A DNA stretch of 64,000 bases from JACRBE01 sp964429005 (GCA_964429005.1 CAYSAJ010000003.1:30903-94902); one strand, 5' to 3'; shown: positions 1-9,199, counted from the stretch's first letter. Translations and numbers: made by a program. Notes: generated from the sequence alone by a model not told the origin.

Positions 1-623
1 TTCGGAAATCTAGCCATCTTTTCAAATTCATTCACAACCCGTTCGATAGCTACAGAAGGAAAGAGCCGATTTGCAAAATCTACAATCGCTTTGTAAGTGG
101 AAGCCTCTATATCAAAATGAAAACGGGCACTATAGCGAATCGCTCTTATCATTCTGAGCCGATCTTCATTAAATCTATCGTGAGGGTTCCCGATGCACCG
201 GATCACTCTTTGTTCGAGGTCCTTTCTCCCGCCGACATAATCAAACAGCTTTTCTAGAACTGGATCGTAAAACATCCCATTAATCGTAAAATCTCTCCTT
301 TTTGCATCTTCCTCAGGAGAAGCAAGCTCAATTTTACTGGGACGTCTTCCATCGTTATATCCCTCTTCAGTTCTAAAAGTTGCAACTTCAAAGGAATGAC
401 CTTCATGAACGATGACAATAATGCCGAATGAAATTCCTACAGGAATCGTTTTAGGGAAATATGTCTGCAAAACTTCTGAAGATGCGTCTGTAACGATATC
501 AATATCATCAGAGGGATGCTTCATTAAATAATCCCGTACCCATCCCCCTGCAAAATAGGCAATGTGTCCTTTAGCTTGGATTATTGCAACAAGATCGGTA
601 GCGGCTTGTAGGGCATCCATCAT
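1..623 (-). CDS. cca: CCA-adding enzyme / tRNA nucleotidyltransferase, N-terminal part (runs off left edge)
   Basis: Class II nucleotidyltransferase that adds or repairs the 3' CCA end of tRNA in the cytoplasm. It reads leftward from tandem ATG codons at 623-618, and only the first 207 codons lie in the window. Visible motifs are GGWVRD (residues 26-31), the catalytic DDIDIVTD (39-46), RRDFTING (109-116) and the RLRMIRA helix (from 155), in the usual order for this superfamily. The related poly(A) polymerase PcnB shares all of them, and the part that would separate the two lies outside the window. The leader 624-711 shows no clear Shine-Dalgarno sequence. Confidence 0.88.
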   Translation of the reverse strand, partial: MMDALQAATDLVAIIQAKGHIAYFAGGWVRDYLMKHPSDDIDIVTDASSEVLQTYFPKTIPVGISFGIIVIVHEGHSFEVATFRTEEGYNDGRRPSKIELASPEEDAKRRDFTINGMFYDPVLEKLFDYVGGRKDLEQRVIRCIGNPHDRFNEDRLRMIRAIRYSARFHFDIEASTYKAIVDFANRLFPSVAIERVVNEFEKMARFP

Positions 624-711
624 GGTAAGTAAGGCCTATCACTTTATGTATATATTTTATCTATTTTGAGACGGTTAAGGGAAAAACTCAATAGGAATAA
701 AGATTTTGAAG

Positions 712-993
712 TTAATGGGGGTCGTTGAAGCTTTGAGTAAATAAATTATAAAAATATCCCAAAAGCCCCCCTTTGATGAACCCATGAATGAAGGCCCATA
801 TAGCTCCAATGAATGCACCAAAGAACGATGGACTATACCCTCGATAAACAGAAGAACACGTTTCTATAAAATTGGTACACAGTCCAAACATTCCCATCCA
901 ACCAGCAATCAGAACTCCTAGAGACCAGACAAGACCCATGGAAAGTCCAAGGCCTTTTGCACTAAGGGGAGGAAAATGGAGATGGTGTTTCAT
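712..993 (-). CDS. Small holin-like membrane protein
   Basis: About 93 residues if started at ATG 993; in-frame ATGs at 1029 (105 aa) and 1149 give longer forms, but the last would run into the divergent gene at 1069. No start has a good ribosome site. Two hydrophobic segments (a glycine-rich one around GLSMGLVWSLG and a second around GAFIGAIWAFIHG) are joined by a short loop with YRGYSPSF. This plan resembles short proteins often labelled 'bacteriophage holin' in bacterial chromosomes, whose role is not established. There are no phage genes around it, so a lysis role should not be assumed. It is probably a real inner-membrane protein. Confidence 0.6.
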   Translation of the reverse strand: MKHHLHFPPLSAKGLGLSMGLVWSLGVLIAGWMGMFGLCTNFIETCSSVYRGYSPSFFGAFIGAIWAFIHGFIKGGLLGYFYNLFTQSFNDPH

Positions 994-1068
994 ATTCAGA
1001 ATTGGGTACAATAACTTAATTTGACTCATATTCGATTCAAAAGGGATTGTCAAGAGTGAAGGGAATTT

Positions 1069-1962
1069 ATGGAAAAGGGGACAAGTTGTCATCTCAAAAG
1101 AGCCTCCTCTGTGAGGACATGGACTATAGAAGAAATTCCGCGCTCTCATAGGGTCGTATTCTCGTGGAATGCTTCAAGAAGTTTGAGGCCTATCCAGTTT
1201 TCTTTTTCTTTGCTGTATGACGAATGGACCCCCCCACAAATTTTTTGTGAGTGGGGTACTAAAAAGCAGTCCTCGTTTTCATATAACGATCCCATGGAGC
1301 GTTTTCAATTTTTTCAGGATGAACTGCTATTACTCTCTGAATTAACCCCTAAAAAAATCAAAATAGAATGTCTAAGTTCAGAGCCGATTCCCAAGATGTT
1401 TGCTTCTTTCGTTACTACTGACTCTCTCTCATTCATTTCAGAAATCGATGCTCCATCTATCCAATTAGGCCCTAAGTGGCATTATTCACAAATGGCTCTT
1501 GGACTTCCTTATTCTACAAGGATCTGTTCCCCACTTTCTTTGATTAATGCAAGCTCATTTTTCTTGCAGACCCCTTGTTTTGATATCCCTGATTTTATTG
1601 CAGGTGTCTACGACCACAATTTTGATATCTATGGGAACTGGATGCTAAATATCGGGCATGCCTCTGATATTTTTAAGGTCGTAGAGCCCAAAGTTCAGAG
1701 ACTCTCATCTTTTCATGATATTCTCAATGAGATCCAAATGGGTAAGCCTGTAGTTGCTTCGGTTAGTGGACAGCTCAGCGGCGCCCCCTTATCATATCCC
1801 CATGGGCATCTTTTGGTAATTTATGGATGGGATAACAAACAAAAAAAAGTTTTATGTATCGATAGTGCTGCAGATAAAGATGAGGCTACTTTAGTAAAAT
1901 ATCCCTACTCAGAATTTATGGAATCATGGTCAAAAAAATTCCACCTGTGCTACACATTCTGA
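1069..1962 (+). CDS. C39-like cysteine peptidase family protein
   Basis: 297 residues. The C-terminal half matches the papain-like C39 family: a Cys in RICSPLS (Cys153), GVYDHNFDIYGNW (179-191), a PVVASVSG strand, the histidine in PHGHLLVIYGW (His247) and an aspartate in IDSAAD (Asp265), which would form a Cys-His-Asp triad. The N-terminal 130 residues are a beta-rich accessory region with no motif I know. No signal peptide is evident, so it is cytosolic or leaves by a non-Sec route. ATG 1069 has AAGGGA about 5 bases upstream. The substrate is unknown. The family includes peptidases without any bacteriocin ABC transporter, and none is present here. Confidence 0.75.
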   Translation: MEKGTSCHLKRASSVRTWTIEEIPRSHRVVFSWNASRSLRPIQFSFSLLYDEWTPPQIFCEWGTKKQSSFSYNDPMERFQFFQDELLLLSELTPKKIKIECLSSEPIPKMFASFVTTDSLSFISEIDAPSIQLGPKWHYSQMALGLPYSTRICSPLSLINASSFFLQTPCFDIPDFIAGVYDHNFDIYGNWMLNIGHASDIFKVVEPKVQRLSSFHDILNEIQMGKPVVASVSGQLSGAPLSYPHGHLLVIYGWDNKQKKVLCIDSAADKDEATLVKYPYSEFMESWSKKFHLCYTF

Positions 1963-2007
1963 GATTCATAAGAAATTGTGTGTACCAATTAGGATTACAA
2001 ATCATCG

Positions 2008-2036
2008 TTGAAAAGAAGCGATTTCTAAATCATAAT
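2008..2036 (+). promoter_or_regulatory. Candidate housekeeping promoter for the exported protein at 2076
   Basis: TTGAAA (2008-2013), 17-base spacer, CATAAT (2031-2036). This predicts a start near 2043 and a leader of about 33 bases that ends with GGGAG six bases before ATG 2076. Pattern match only. Confidence 0.45.
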
Positions 2037-2075
2037 ATTTCTAATAATGCATGACATTTTTATCGGGAGACGAGC

Positions 2076-3095
2076 ATGTCAATTCAGTTTAAAGCCTTAT
2101 TTTTTATCCTTTTATCCCAATCACTTTTTGGGTATGAATTTACCTACGGATTTCCCGATGAAGAAAACGTTCAACTCGATTTATTTTTCTCTGCTCGCTC
2201 GGTTAATAAAGGAAAAATAGAACATATTGTTCTTTCAGATATCTACTACACCATTGCATACCAGGAAATTTTTGAAGACTCTTCTATAGAAATGGTCCCT
2301 CATTTCGCTCAAATAATTCATACTTCTCGCGTAGAACAACCTTATGAATTTCGTTTAACAAAGGTTAGCAAAGCAGATTATCCACGCATTCGCTCGTTTT
2401 GGCAGAAACTTCAAGAACTATCTAAAATAGGCCCCACCAAAGAAGAAATTGATAATGCAAGGCAAAAACTCCGAAGAATGGTTGATAAATTTCAACAACA
2501 TGCAAGGAACATACAGACATTTATTAAACGGTATCAGCAAATACTAAACGAAGTAGATGAAGAAGAAATTCAAGATAATTTATCAACCTTATGGGTCTTT
2601 AATGACCTAAAAATGGATTATAAAATCCAACCTCTAGCTGTCACTTTAGCGAGCCATGGGGATTCTTCAAAGCTAAAATTGGCTAACACTACTTCAGAAT
2701 ATTTTCATTTTGAAATTTCTGATGTGGATAAAGAGTATATTTATGAAATCATTCATACAATGGGAACAAATGGGCTCTTTTCACTCCTCCGAAAAAAGAA
2801 TCACTTACAAAGTTTAGGGAAAAAGATCCATCATGTTGAACCATTGCAATTACTAGCCTACGTAGTTACAAATCCCACTCTTAAACATGATATGAGAGAA
2901 GTCCAACGAAATACTTTCAAATGGATCAATTTCATCGACGGGCTTTCTAAACCCATCATGAAGCAGTGGAGAGAAGGGTCCTTACAATCTCAACTTCCAG
3001 CTTTTGCACATCTTGTTGGAAAGAACGTTGCTGATCTTCAACGATGTTTAGATAGAGGAAAAGTGGATGAATTTGTCATCGAATTAATTAGATAA
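2076..3095 (+). CDS. Exported protein of unknown function
   Basis: 339 residues, family not recognised. Residues 1-19 look like a Sec signal peptide: a short polar start, the hydrophobic run ALFFILLSQSLF, then G-Y. The mature part is mixed alpha/beta with a charged helical stretch around residues 105-160 (many K/R/E/Q, possibly coiled coil), and it contains no mature-region cysteine. ATG 2076 has a good GGGAG ribosome site. Its last 12 bases overlap the 3' end of the convergent glycosyltransferase-like gene. Probably periplasmic or secreted; function unknown. Confidence 0.7.
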   Translation: MSIQFKALFFILLSQSLFGYEFTYGFPDEENVQLDLFFSARSVNKGKIEHIVLSDIYYTIAYQEIFEDSSIEMVPHFAQIIHTSRVEQPYEFRLTKVSKADYPRIRSFWQKLQELSKIGPTKEEIDNARQKLRRMVDKFQQHARNIQTFIKRYQQILNEVDEEEIQDNLSTLWVFNDLKMDYKIQPLAVTLASHGDSSKLKLANTTSEYFHFEISDVDKEYIYEIIHTMGTNGLFSLLRKKNHLQSLGKKIHHVEPLQLLAYVVTNPTLKHDMREVQRNTFKWINFIDGLSKPIMKQWREGSLQSQLPAFAHLVGKNVADLQRCLDRGKVDEFVIELIR

Positions 3096-4355
3096 ATACT
3101 CATAACAAGTTTCATAAAAAAGAGGCGCTAAAACGATTTTTGCGCCTTTTTTCTTTTCCAAATAAAGAGCATTTCCTTCTTCCCAAACAGGCATGTTTAC
3201 CTTCTGCTTTTTTGAGCCAGGAGGTTCTGAATGGATGAAAATTTGCCCGTGACTTACTGATAATAACTCCATGGAAGTAAGTCCTCCAGATCTTGTGATG
3301 GTGCCATCAGCACGAAAAAAGAGTGGAGCTATCATCCGATCTGATTGAAAAGTCAGGGGAACAACACATAAATGAGAAGGAAAAGAGGGGAATGATAAAA
3401 CTTGATCAACGACTTTATCATAAAAAAGACCTCTGGGGCTGCGATCTTTACTGCAAAAAACGAAAAGCCAGTCTTTCTTTTCCTGAGCGCCTAAGAGCTG
3501 TTTAACACGCAAAAAGTGATGCAAATACTGCAAGGTGCCAGGCTCGCTAGGGCGACTCCCTAACATGATCACTGAAACCCGATCTTCTGCTCCGATGTGA
3601 AGCACAATTTGATCATTTTCGGTTGTGTAGTAACCTTTCCCTTTTTCTAAACAACTAAAAATTTGAGCTCGTTCTTTCGAGGACTGCGGATCGATGGGGA
3701 GAGAGAGATCCTTTTTTACATACTTTTGATCTTTGATGCTTAAAAAAGATTGTCTTAGAGGCAGAGAACCATAAATCACTTGAGAGGGATCTAAGTCACA
3801 TTCTTCCTTCCAAAATTGTAATTCGGTTTGCCCAGCTTTGAGCAAAGGAGATGTTGTAAAAAGTTTTAAGTAAAGCTTACTTTTTCGGGGAAGCCTCTTA
3901 ATAGGAGCGAAAGAGTGAACTACCTGCTGAGTAGGAAGCTCCGTTAATACTTTTTCTAAAACAATTTTTTTCTTTTTAATACGATCATAAAGCCTTAGTG
4001 CTCGCAAAATCACTGCAGTGCCAAGAACTTGAGTGTCAATAACTCTATCTAAATTTTGCTTAAATAATATTCGCAGAGCATGGAAAAAAAAGAGGGGACC
4101 GAAAAGGATGTCAGCAAAGTGTTGGAGTCGAATTAACCGCTGCAGCATATTCACACTGCCAGTCCGTTGCCATTCGTTCCATTTTCCTGCAGCGGCCGTA
4201 CCAAATCGACGGTTTATCCAATCCACTAAGATATCAACTTCAAAAAAAATGGCCGTTGGATCTTCTATAAGGATCTGTTCTTTCTTCGCCTTGGCTGCTT
4301 GAACATGCCCTCCCCCTGCAGATAGGGTAAGAATCAATACACGATTTCGCTTCAT
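3084..4355 (-). CDS. MGDG-synthase-like glycosyltransferase family protein
   Basis: 423 residues. The N-terminus has the LTLSAGGGH signature (about residues 9-17) typical of the monogalactosyldiacylglycerol synthase / UgtP-type glycosyltransferase fold, which transfers a sugar from a nucleotide-sugar to diacylglycerol at the membrane face. The C-terminal half has an ITRSGGLTSMELL segment followed by PPGSKKQKVN, the expected place for nucleotide-sugar binding. No transmembrane segment or signal peptide is seen. Donor and acceptor cannot be read from the sequence. The inserted middle (about residues 120-250) does not match the standard family well. The next gene leftward is convergent, with a 12-base overlap. 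Confidence 0.65.
   Translation of the reverse strand: MKRNRVLILTLSAGGGHVQAAKAKKEQILIEDPTAIFFEVDILVDWINRRFGTAAAGKWNEWQRTGSVNMLQRLIRLQHFADILFGPLFFFHALRILFKQNLDRVIDTQVLGTAVILRALRLYDRIKKKKIVLEKVLTELPTQQVVHSFAPIKRLPRKSKLYLKLFTTSPLLKAGQTELQFWKEECDLDPSQVIYGSLPLRQSFLSIKDQKYVKKDLSLPIDPQSSKERAQIFSCLEKGKGYYTTENDQIVLHIGAEDRVSVIMLGSRPSEPGTLQYLHHFLRVKQLLGAQEKKDWLFVFCSKDRSPRGLFYDKVVDQVLSFPSFPSHLCVVPLTFQSDRMIAPLFFRADGTITRSGGLTSMELLSVSHGQIFIHSEPPGSKKQKVNMPVWEEGNALYLEKKKGAKIVLAPLFYETCYEYLSN
3124..3157 (+). terminator. Probable rho-independent terminator of the exported-protein gene
   Basis: GGCGC (3124-3128) pairs with GCGCC (3142-3146). Flanking A and T runs extend the stem, and TTTTTTCTTTT follows. It lies inside the antisense 3' end of the convergent gene at 3084-4355, so its sequence is also constrained by coding. 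Confidence 0.5.
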
Positions 4356-4379
4356 AATTTTCCGGTCTTGTGTCAGTTA

Positions 4380-4403
4380 AGGTCTCGAATTTCTTCGAGA
4401 CCT
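4380..4403. terminator. Perfect 10-bp inverted repeat downstream of rho
   Basis: AGGTCTCGAA / TTCGAGACCT with a 4-base loop, located 24 bases beyond the rho stop codon. Neither strand has a good T-run after the stem, so it may be an mRNA 3'-end stabiliser or a weak terminator rather than a classical intrinsic terminator. Confidence 0.5.
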
Positions 4404-4426
4404 AGCTCATGTCAATGGATAAAAGA

Positions 4427-5926
4427 CTAATCTTTCATCGATAATAAAAACTCAGCGTTGCTGCTAGTTTTCTTTAGTCTTGCGAGAAGCAAGTTCATGG
4501 CATCAAGAGGAGTTAAATCAGCCAGTGCTTGACGAAGAAGATAAATCTTCTCAAGTTCTGTTGGGTGATAAAGAAGCTCTTCTTTACGAGTACCGCTCTT
4601 AATTAGATCAACAGCAGGATAGACTCTACGGTCAGAAAGTCTTCGGTCAAGCACTAATTCCATGTTACCTGTACCTTTGAATTCTTCGTAGATGACCTCA
4701 TCCATTTTTGACCCTGTGTCGATTAAGGCTGTTGCGATAATGGTGAGAGATCCACCTTGCTCGATATTACGAGCAGCGCCAAAAAATCTTTTTGGTTTAT
4801 GAAGAGAGTTAGCATCAACACCACCTGTGAGAATTTTTCCAGAATGGGGTTGAACAGTGTTGTAAGCACGTGCAAGCCTTGTTAAAGAGTCAAGAAGGAT
4901 CACAACATCTTTGCCGTTTTCGACAAGTCGTTTTGCACGTTCTATTGCCATCTCAGCGACTTGAACGTGTCTTTCCGGAGGTTCATCGAAAGTAGAAGAT
5001 ACGACTTCACCTTTTACAGTTCGGGCCATGTCGGTGACTTCTTCAGGTCTCTCATCAATCAGAAGAACAATCAAGACGACATTAGGGTGGTTTTTGGCGA
5101 TTGCATTTGCAATATCTTGCAAGAGAACTGTTTTTCCTGATTTTGGTGGGGCGACGACAAGAGCCCTTTGTCCCATACCAATAGGAGAGGCTAAATCGAG
5201 TACTCTTGTGGAAAACTTTTCTTTTGCAGTTTCCATAATGAGACGGCGATGAGGGTGCAGAGGGGTTAAGCTTTCAAAAAGGATGCGCTCTTTAGCTTGT
5301 TCAGGTTTTTTTTGGTTGATTTCATCAACTTTAAGAAGCGCAAAAAATTTCTCTTTTTCCTTGGGGGAGCGAATCGTTCCATAGACCATATCACCTGTCT
5401 TGAGATCAAAACGACGTATTTGTGCTGGGGAAACATAGATATCCTCAGGGGATGGGAGGTAGGAATAGTTTGGAGCTCTTAAAAAGCCAAATCCATCAGG
5501 AAGAACTTCCAATACCCCTTCTCCGACTAAAATTTCATCAGGACGCTCTGATTTAGCCTTAACGATTTCAAAAACCATTTGAGGCTTGGTCATAGATCCT
5601 AGATGTTTGAGACCCATATTTCTTGCGTATGCAGAGAGTTGGTCAATTGTCATCCGTTGGAGCTCAGCAATTTTAGTAATCGTCATGTTTTCAGGATTAA
5701 TCGGGGTCGATTCTTCCATTCTGGCAAGTTCATCTTCCTGTGAAGTTTGATAAGAGCTGTTGGACTGGTGTTGATGATGGTGATGGTTGTTGCGTCGATG
5801 TCTCATAGGATGATGTGGAGGAGGAGAAATTATTTGGGAAGGAGGGGGAGGGAGAATTTTATTGCTCGTAGGTTTTTGCGATTCAACAGGGCCTGGGTCC
5901 AATTGAGATTCTTCTTGCTCAGTCAT
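4427..5926 (-). CDS. rho: Transcription termination factor Rho
   Basis: Hexameric RNA-dependent ATPase that ends transcription. 499 residues, longer than E. coli Rho (419) because of an N-terminal extension of about 80 residues. That extension is rich in proline (PPPP, PPPHHP) and histidine (four in a row near residue 48), then acidic. The usual domains follow: the helical N-terminal part from about residue 81, the cold-shock RNA-binding fold with GFGFLR (about 145-150), the ATPase with APPKSGKT (259-266), and Walker B around VVILLDS. Its first 8 bases overlap the end of coaE, suggesting translational coupling. The order rho-coaE-polA-sppA matches CT491-494 of C. trachomatis. Confidence 0.97.
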   Translation of the reverse strand: MTEQEESQLDPGPVESQKPTSNKILPPPPSQIISPPPHHPMRHRRNNHHHHQHQSNSSYQTSQEDELARMEESTPINPENMTITKIAELQRMTIDQLSAYARNMGLKHLGSMTKPQMVFEIVKAKSERPDEILVGEGVLEVLPDGFGFLRAPNYSYLPSPEDIYVSPAQIRRFDLKTGDMVYGTIRSPKEKEKFFALLKVDEINQKKPEQAKERILFESLTPLHPHRRLIMETAKEKFSTRVLDLASPIGMGQRALVVAPPKSGKTVLLQDIANAIAKNHPNVVLIVLLIDERPEEVTDMARTVKGEVVSSTFDEPPERHVQVAEMAIERAKRLVENGKDVVILLDSLTRLARAYNTVQPHSGKILTGGVDANSLHKPKRFFGAARNIEQGGSLTIIATALIDTGSKMDEVIYEEFKGTGNMELVLDRRLSDRRVYPAVDLIKSGTRKEELLYHPTELEKIYLLRQALADLTPLDAMNLLLARLKKTSSNAEFLLSMKD

Positions 5927-6536
5927 TTCTGCTGGGTTCCTTAGTAATTTTGTTGATGATTTGGGTTACTTGCTTTTGTAATTCTTGCTTTGAGCCGTTA
6001 TTTTGGATAACGAAATGAGGCTTTATCGAAGGGGAAGTTTTTTGCTTTTGATCTCTTACAAAAAACTGGTGTCGATCTTTGCCCTGTTTACACCACCGCT
6101 CTTCTCTTTGATGATCCCCTGATTCGACTAGAAGTATGACATCAAACCAATCGTCCAGCCCAACTCTGCTTAAAAGAGGGATCTCTGCGACAAAAAAAGG
6201 GACACTGGGGGAAGAATGTTGTTTATATAAGGATAGTATAGCTTGTTTCACGATGGGATGTATGATGTCTTCTAAAACTTTTAATTTATTATCGTCTGAA
6301 AATACTATTTCTGCGATTTTTTTTCGATTTAGCACTCCGTTTTCGAGCACTGAAGGCCCCAACTTCTTCACAACTGCGTCAATAAGAAGAGAGTTAGAGG
6401 AGAGCATTTCATGGACCAGCTGATCGGCACTTAGAGTGAAGGCCCCATGATTTTGAAACTCTTCAAGAACAGAGCTTTTGCCACTGCCGATGCGGCCCGT
6501 TACTGCTATTCGTCTCAAGTCTAGCAATCCCCCCAA
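5919..6536 (-). CDS. coaE: Dephospho-CoA kinase
   Basis: Last step of coenzyme A synthesis: ATP-dependent phosphorylation of dephospho-CoA at the ribose 3' position, in the cytoplasm. 205 residues, normal length. The P-loop GRIGSGKS lies at residues 14-21, followed by the LSADQLVHEML segment (substrate aspartate) and VAEIPLL typical of the family. It overlaps polA by 16 bases upstream and rho by 8 downstream, so it belongs to the sppA-polA-coaE-rho transcript. The first residues before LRRIAVTG are weakly supported, and the true start may be a few codons later. Confidence 0.94.
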   Translation of the reverse strand: MGGLLDLRRIAVTGRIGSGKSSVLEEFQNHGAFTLSADQLVHEMLSSNSLLIDAVVKKLGPSVLENGVLNRKKIAEIVFSDDNKLKVLEDIIHPIVKQAILSLYKQHSSPSVPFFVAEIPLLSRVGLDDWFDVILLVESGDHQREERWCKQGKDRHQFFVRDQKQKTSPSIKPHFVIQNNGSKQELQKQVTQIINKITKEPSRND

Positions 6537-9199
6537 TTTTTTCCAATCGCTAAGTCAACTTTAAGAGGGACTTTCATTGGGTAAATGGATTGCATGATGC
6601 TTGCCACAAGCTCTTTCATTTGAGGGAGTTCTTCATCAGGGCATTCAAAAATTAATTCGTCATGGATTTGCAAAATTAAAAACGATTTAAGCTTTTGATT
6701 TTTAATCTCTTGATGAATTTTAATCATCGCCAGTTTAATAATATCTGCCTGGGTCCCCTGAATCGGAGTATTGATAGCGAACCTCTGAGCTTGGGCTTGT
6801 AACATTTTATTTGAGGCATGGATGTCTGGAAGAGGCCTTTTTCTACCAAGTAAGGTTTCCGTATACCCCTCCTCAGTAGCCCTTTTTATAGAAGAATCCA
6901 TGTATTCTTTCACTTTTGGGTATCGCTTAAAGTAGGTCTCTATAAACTGAGCTGCACTTTTAATATCTATATTAATACCCTTAGAAAGACCAAAGGCTTG
7001 TTGCCCGTATAAGATCCCAAAATTTACCGCTTTTGCTTGGTATCTCATTTCTTGAGTGACCTCTTCTAGCGGGACGTTGAAGACAAGGGAGGCTGTGAAA
7101 GCATGGACATCTTGATTAGTAGTAAAAGCTTTAATTAGATGAGGATCTTCACTTAGGTGGGCGAGGATACGAAGCTCAATTTGAGAATAATCTGCAGCTA
7201 AGAAGCTCCAGCTCTGATGAGCTGGGCGAAATGCTTTTCGGATTTTTTTTCCTTCAAGAGTGCGAATAGGGATATTTTGTAAATTAGGATTGTTGCAAGA
7301 GAGCCTTCCTGTAACTGTTCCTGATTGGTTAAAATTAGGATGGATTCTCTTCGTATTGGGATTGATTTGTTCAGGAAGAGCATCAACATAGGTGGATCGT
7401 AGTTTCTCAAAAAGGCGAAATTCAAAAATTTTCGGAATGATAGGATGGACATGTTCAAGGGCTTCAAGAATTTCAGCACTTGTTGAATAGGATTCTTTCT
7501 TCTTTTTTTGAGGATAGGGGATTGCCAATTTTTCAAAGAGAATTGTGCTGAGCTGTTTTGGGGATTTAATATTAAATTCTTCCCCAGAAAGCTCATAAAT
7601 TTCTTGCTCTATTTGAGTGAGTTTTCCTGCAAGTTCTTTTGAAAGGGTCCCTAGGTAGTGTGTATCTACGTAAATGCCCTTTTGTTCCATGTCTAATAGA
7701 ACTGGAAGGAGAGGAATTTCTATACTGTTCATGAGGTTTAATAACTTTTGCTCTTTCAAAAGCGGTGTGAAGTAACTACGAAGGCGTAAAGTAAAATCAA
7801 CATCTTCACAGCAGTAATCCTTCACAGCTTCTACAGGAACTAGGTCGATTGTTTTTTTCTTCTTTCCATCAGCGACGAGGTTTTCATACGCAATTTTAGT
7901 ATATCCAAAAATATCTGCACAAAGCTCATCGAGCCCATGCCGATTAAGCTCGGGATGAAGAAGGTAGGATGCAAGCATCGTATCATAATCGATGATCAGG
8001 GGGCCGATTCCTTGCCCAAGTAAAATATGGAGATCATATTTTATGTTATGACCAAAAAAGAGATGCTTTTTAGAAAGAAGAAATGGTTGGAGAATTGATA
8101 AGACTTTTTCTTTAGATAACTCATGGTTGCAAGGAACGTAGTAGGCTATACCCTCTTCAGCACTAAGCCCGATCCCCACAAGATCAGCTTGCATATAGTC
8201 TAGAGAAGTTGTTTCGGTATCAATCGCAATCTGGGAAAAATGATCAAAGTATTCAATCATTTCACGGATTTGAGATTCAGTGCTAACAAGGTGATAATCT
8301 TTATCTTCTGAAGTGCTAGCTTTTGAAGGCTTTCGAGAATGAAGGTCTAATTCTTTGAGCAATGAAGCAAAATTCATGGTTTGATAAAAGCTTCTAAGTT
8401 CATCATAAAGAGGCTCTTTTAGATGATAAAATGAACTTTCTCTTGGAATATCTACAGTTGTTTGAATTTTTGCTAATTCATAAGAAAGAAAAGCTAAATC
8501 TTTTTCTGCGAGCAGTTTTTCTTTCCGTTTGGGGCTTTCTATTTCTTCAATGTGATTGTAAATGTTTTTCAGTGATCCAAATCTCTCAAGCAGCTCAGTC
8601 GCTGTTTTAGGGCCCATGCCTGATATGCCTGGGATGTTATCGGATGAATCACCCATGATAGCAAGCAAGTCGATGATTTGCTCTGGAGTAACACCATATA
8701 TTTCTTTAACTTTCTTACCATCAATTTCTAGGTTTTCTTTGTGGGGGTGAAGCAAATGAATAGAATCATTGACGAGTTGAGAAAGATCTTTATCAGAACT
8801 GATTAAGTAAACTTTTGCTCCAGCAGCAGAAGCCCAATTTGCAATGGTTCCCATGGTGTCATCTGCTTCCACTCCAGGGATTGTTAGAACAGGGATGCCA
8901 GCTAGTTTGCAATATTCTAAAGCGGGCTGAAGCTGAGCTAATAGTTCTTCAGGCATCCCTGTGCGATGAGCTTTGTAATGTTCATATAAAGCGGTTCTAG
9001 ATTTTTTATTATCGGGGCCATCAAAAACCGCTACAAAATACTCAGGAGAAAAATCTTTAAAAAGCTTTTGAATAGTTCTGATAAAACCAAAGAGAGCGTT
9101 TGTAGGCACTCCCTCTTGGTTTCTCATTCCCTTGATCGCATAAAAAGAGCGAAAAAGAAAATTAATGGCGTCAAAAACGTAAATACTTTTCATGATCAA
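6521..9199 (-). CDS. polA: DNA polymerase I
   Basis: Repair and Okazaki-fragment processing polymerase, 892 residues with all three domains. These are a 5'-3' flap exonuclease (1 to about 290, with EADDT and SSDKDL), a 3'-5' exonuclease (about 310-490) and the polymerase (about 510-892, with ADYSQIELRILAH and QIHDELIFE). The proofreading residues look intact: DTET, the HNIKYDLHIL segment and YCCEDVDFTL. That is worth noting because many PolA proteins have lost them. ATG codons at 9199 and 9193 are both possible. It overlaps sppA by 4 bases. Confidence 0.97.
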   Translation of the reverse strand: MIMKSIYVFDAINFLFRSFYAIKGMRNQEGVPTNALFGFIRTIQKLFKDFSPEYFVAVFDGPDNKKSRTALYEHYKAHRTGMPEELLAQLQPALEYCKLAGIPVLTIPGVEADDTMGTIANWASAAGAKVYLISSDKDLSQLVNDSIHLLHPHKENLEIDGKKVKEIYGVTPEQIIDLLAIMGDSSDNIPGISGMGPKTATELLERFGSLKNIYNHIEEIESPKRKEKLLAEKDLAFLSYELAKIQTTVDIPRESSFYHLKEPLYDELRSFYQTMNFASLLKELDLHSRKPSKASTSEDKDYHLVSTESQIREMIEYFDHFSQIAIDTETTSLDYMQADLVGIGLSAEEGIAYYVPCNHELSKEKVLSILQPFLLSKKHLFFGHNIKYDLHILLGQGIGPLIIDYDTMLASYLLHPELNRHGLDELCADIFGYTKIAYENLVADGKKKKTIDLVPVEAVKDYCCEDVDFTLRLRSYFTPLLKEQKLLNLMNSIEIPLLPVLLDMEQKGIYVDTHYLGTLSKELAGKLTQIEQEIYELSGEEFNIKSPKQLSTILFEKLAIPYPQKKKKESYSTSAEILEALEHVHPIIPKIFEFRLFEKLRSTYVDALPEQINPNTKRIHPNFNQSGTVTGRLSCNNPNLQNIPIRTLEGKKIRKAFRPAHQSWSFLAADYSQIELRILAHLSEDPHLIKAFTTNQDVHAFTASLVFNVPLEEVTQEMRYQAKAVNFGILYGQQAFGLSKGINIDIKSAAQFIETYFKRYPKVKEYMDSSIKRATEEGYTETLLGRKRPLPDIHASNKMLQAQAQRFAINTPIQGTQADIIKLAMIKIHQEIKNQKLKSFLILQIHDELIFECPDEELPQMKELVASIMQSIYPMKVPLKVDLAIGKNWGDC

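Noticed and set aside
712..993. Holin-like protein plus peptidase read as a phage lysis cassette
   Set aside because: No phage structural, integrase or replication genes nearby, and the C39-like family is not an endolysin family.
1021..1049. TTGACT as a -35 for the C39-like gene
   Set aside because: No acceptable -10 hexamer at 16-18 bases; the match is probably chance.
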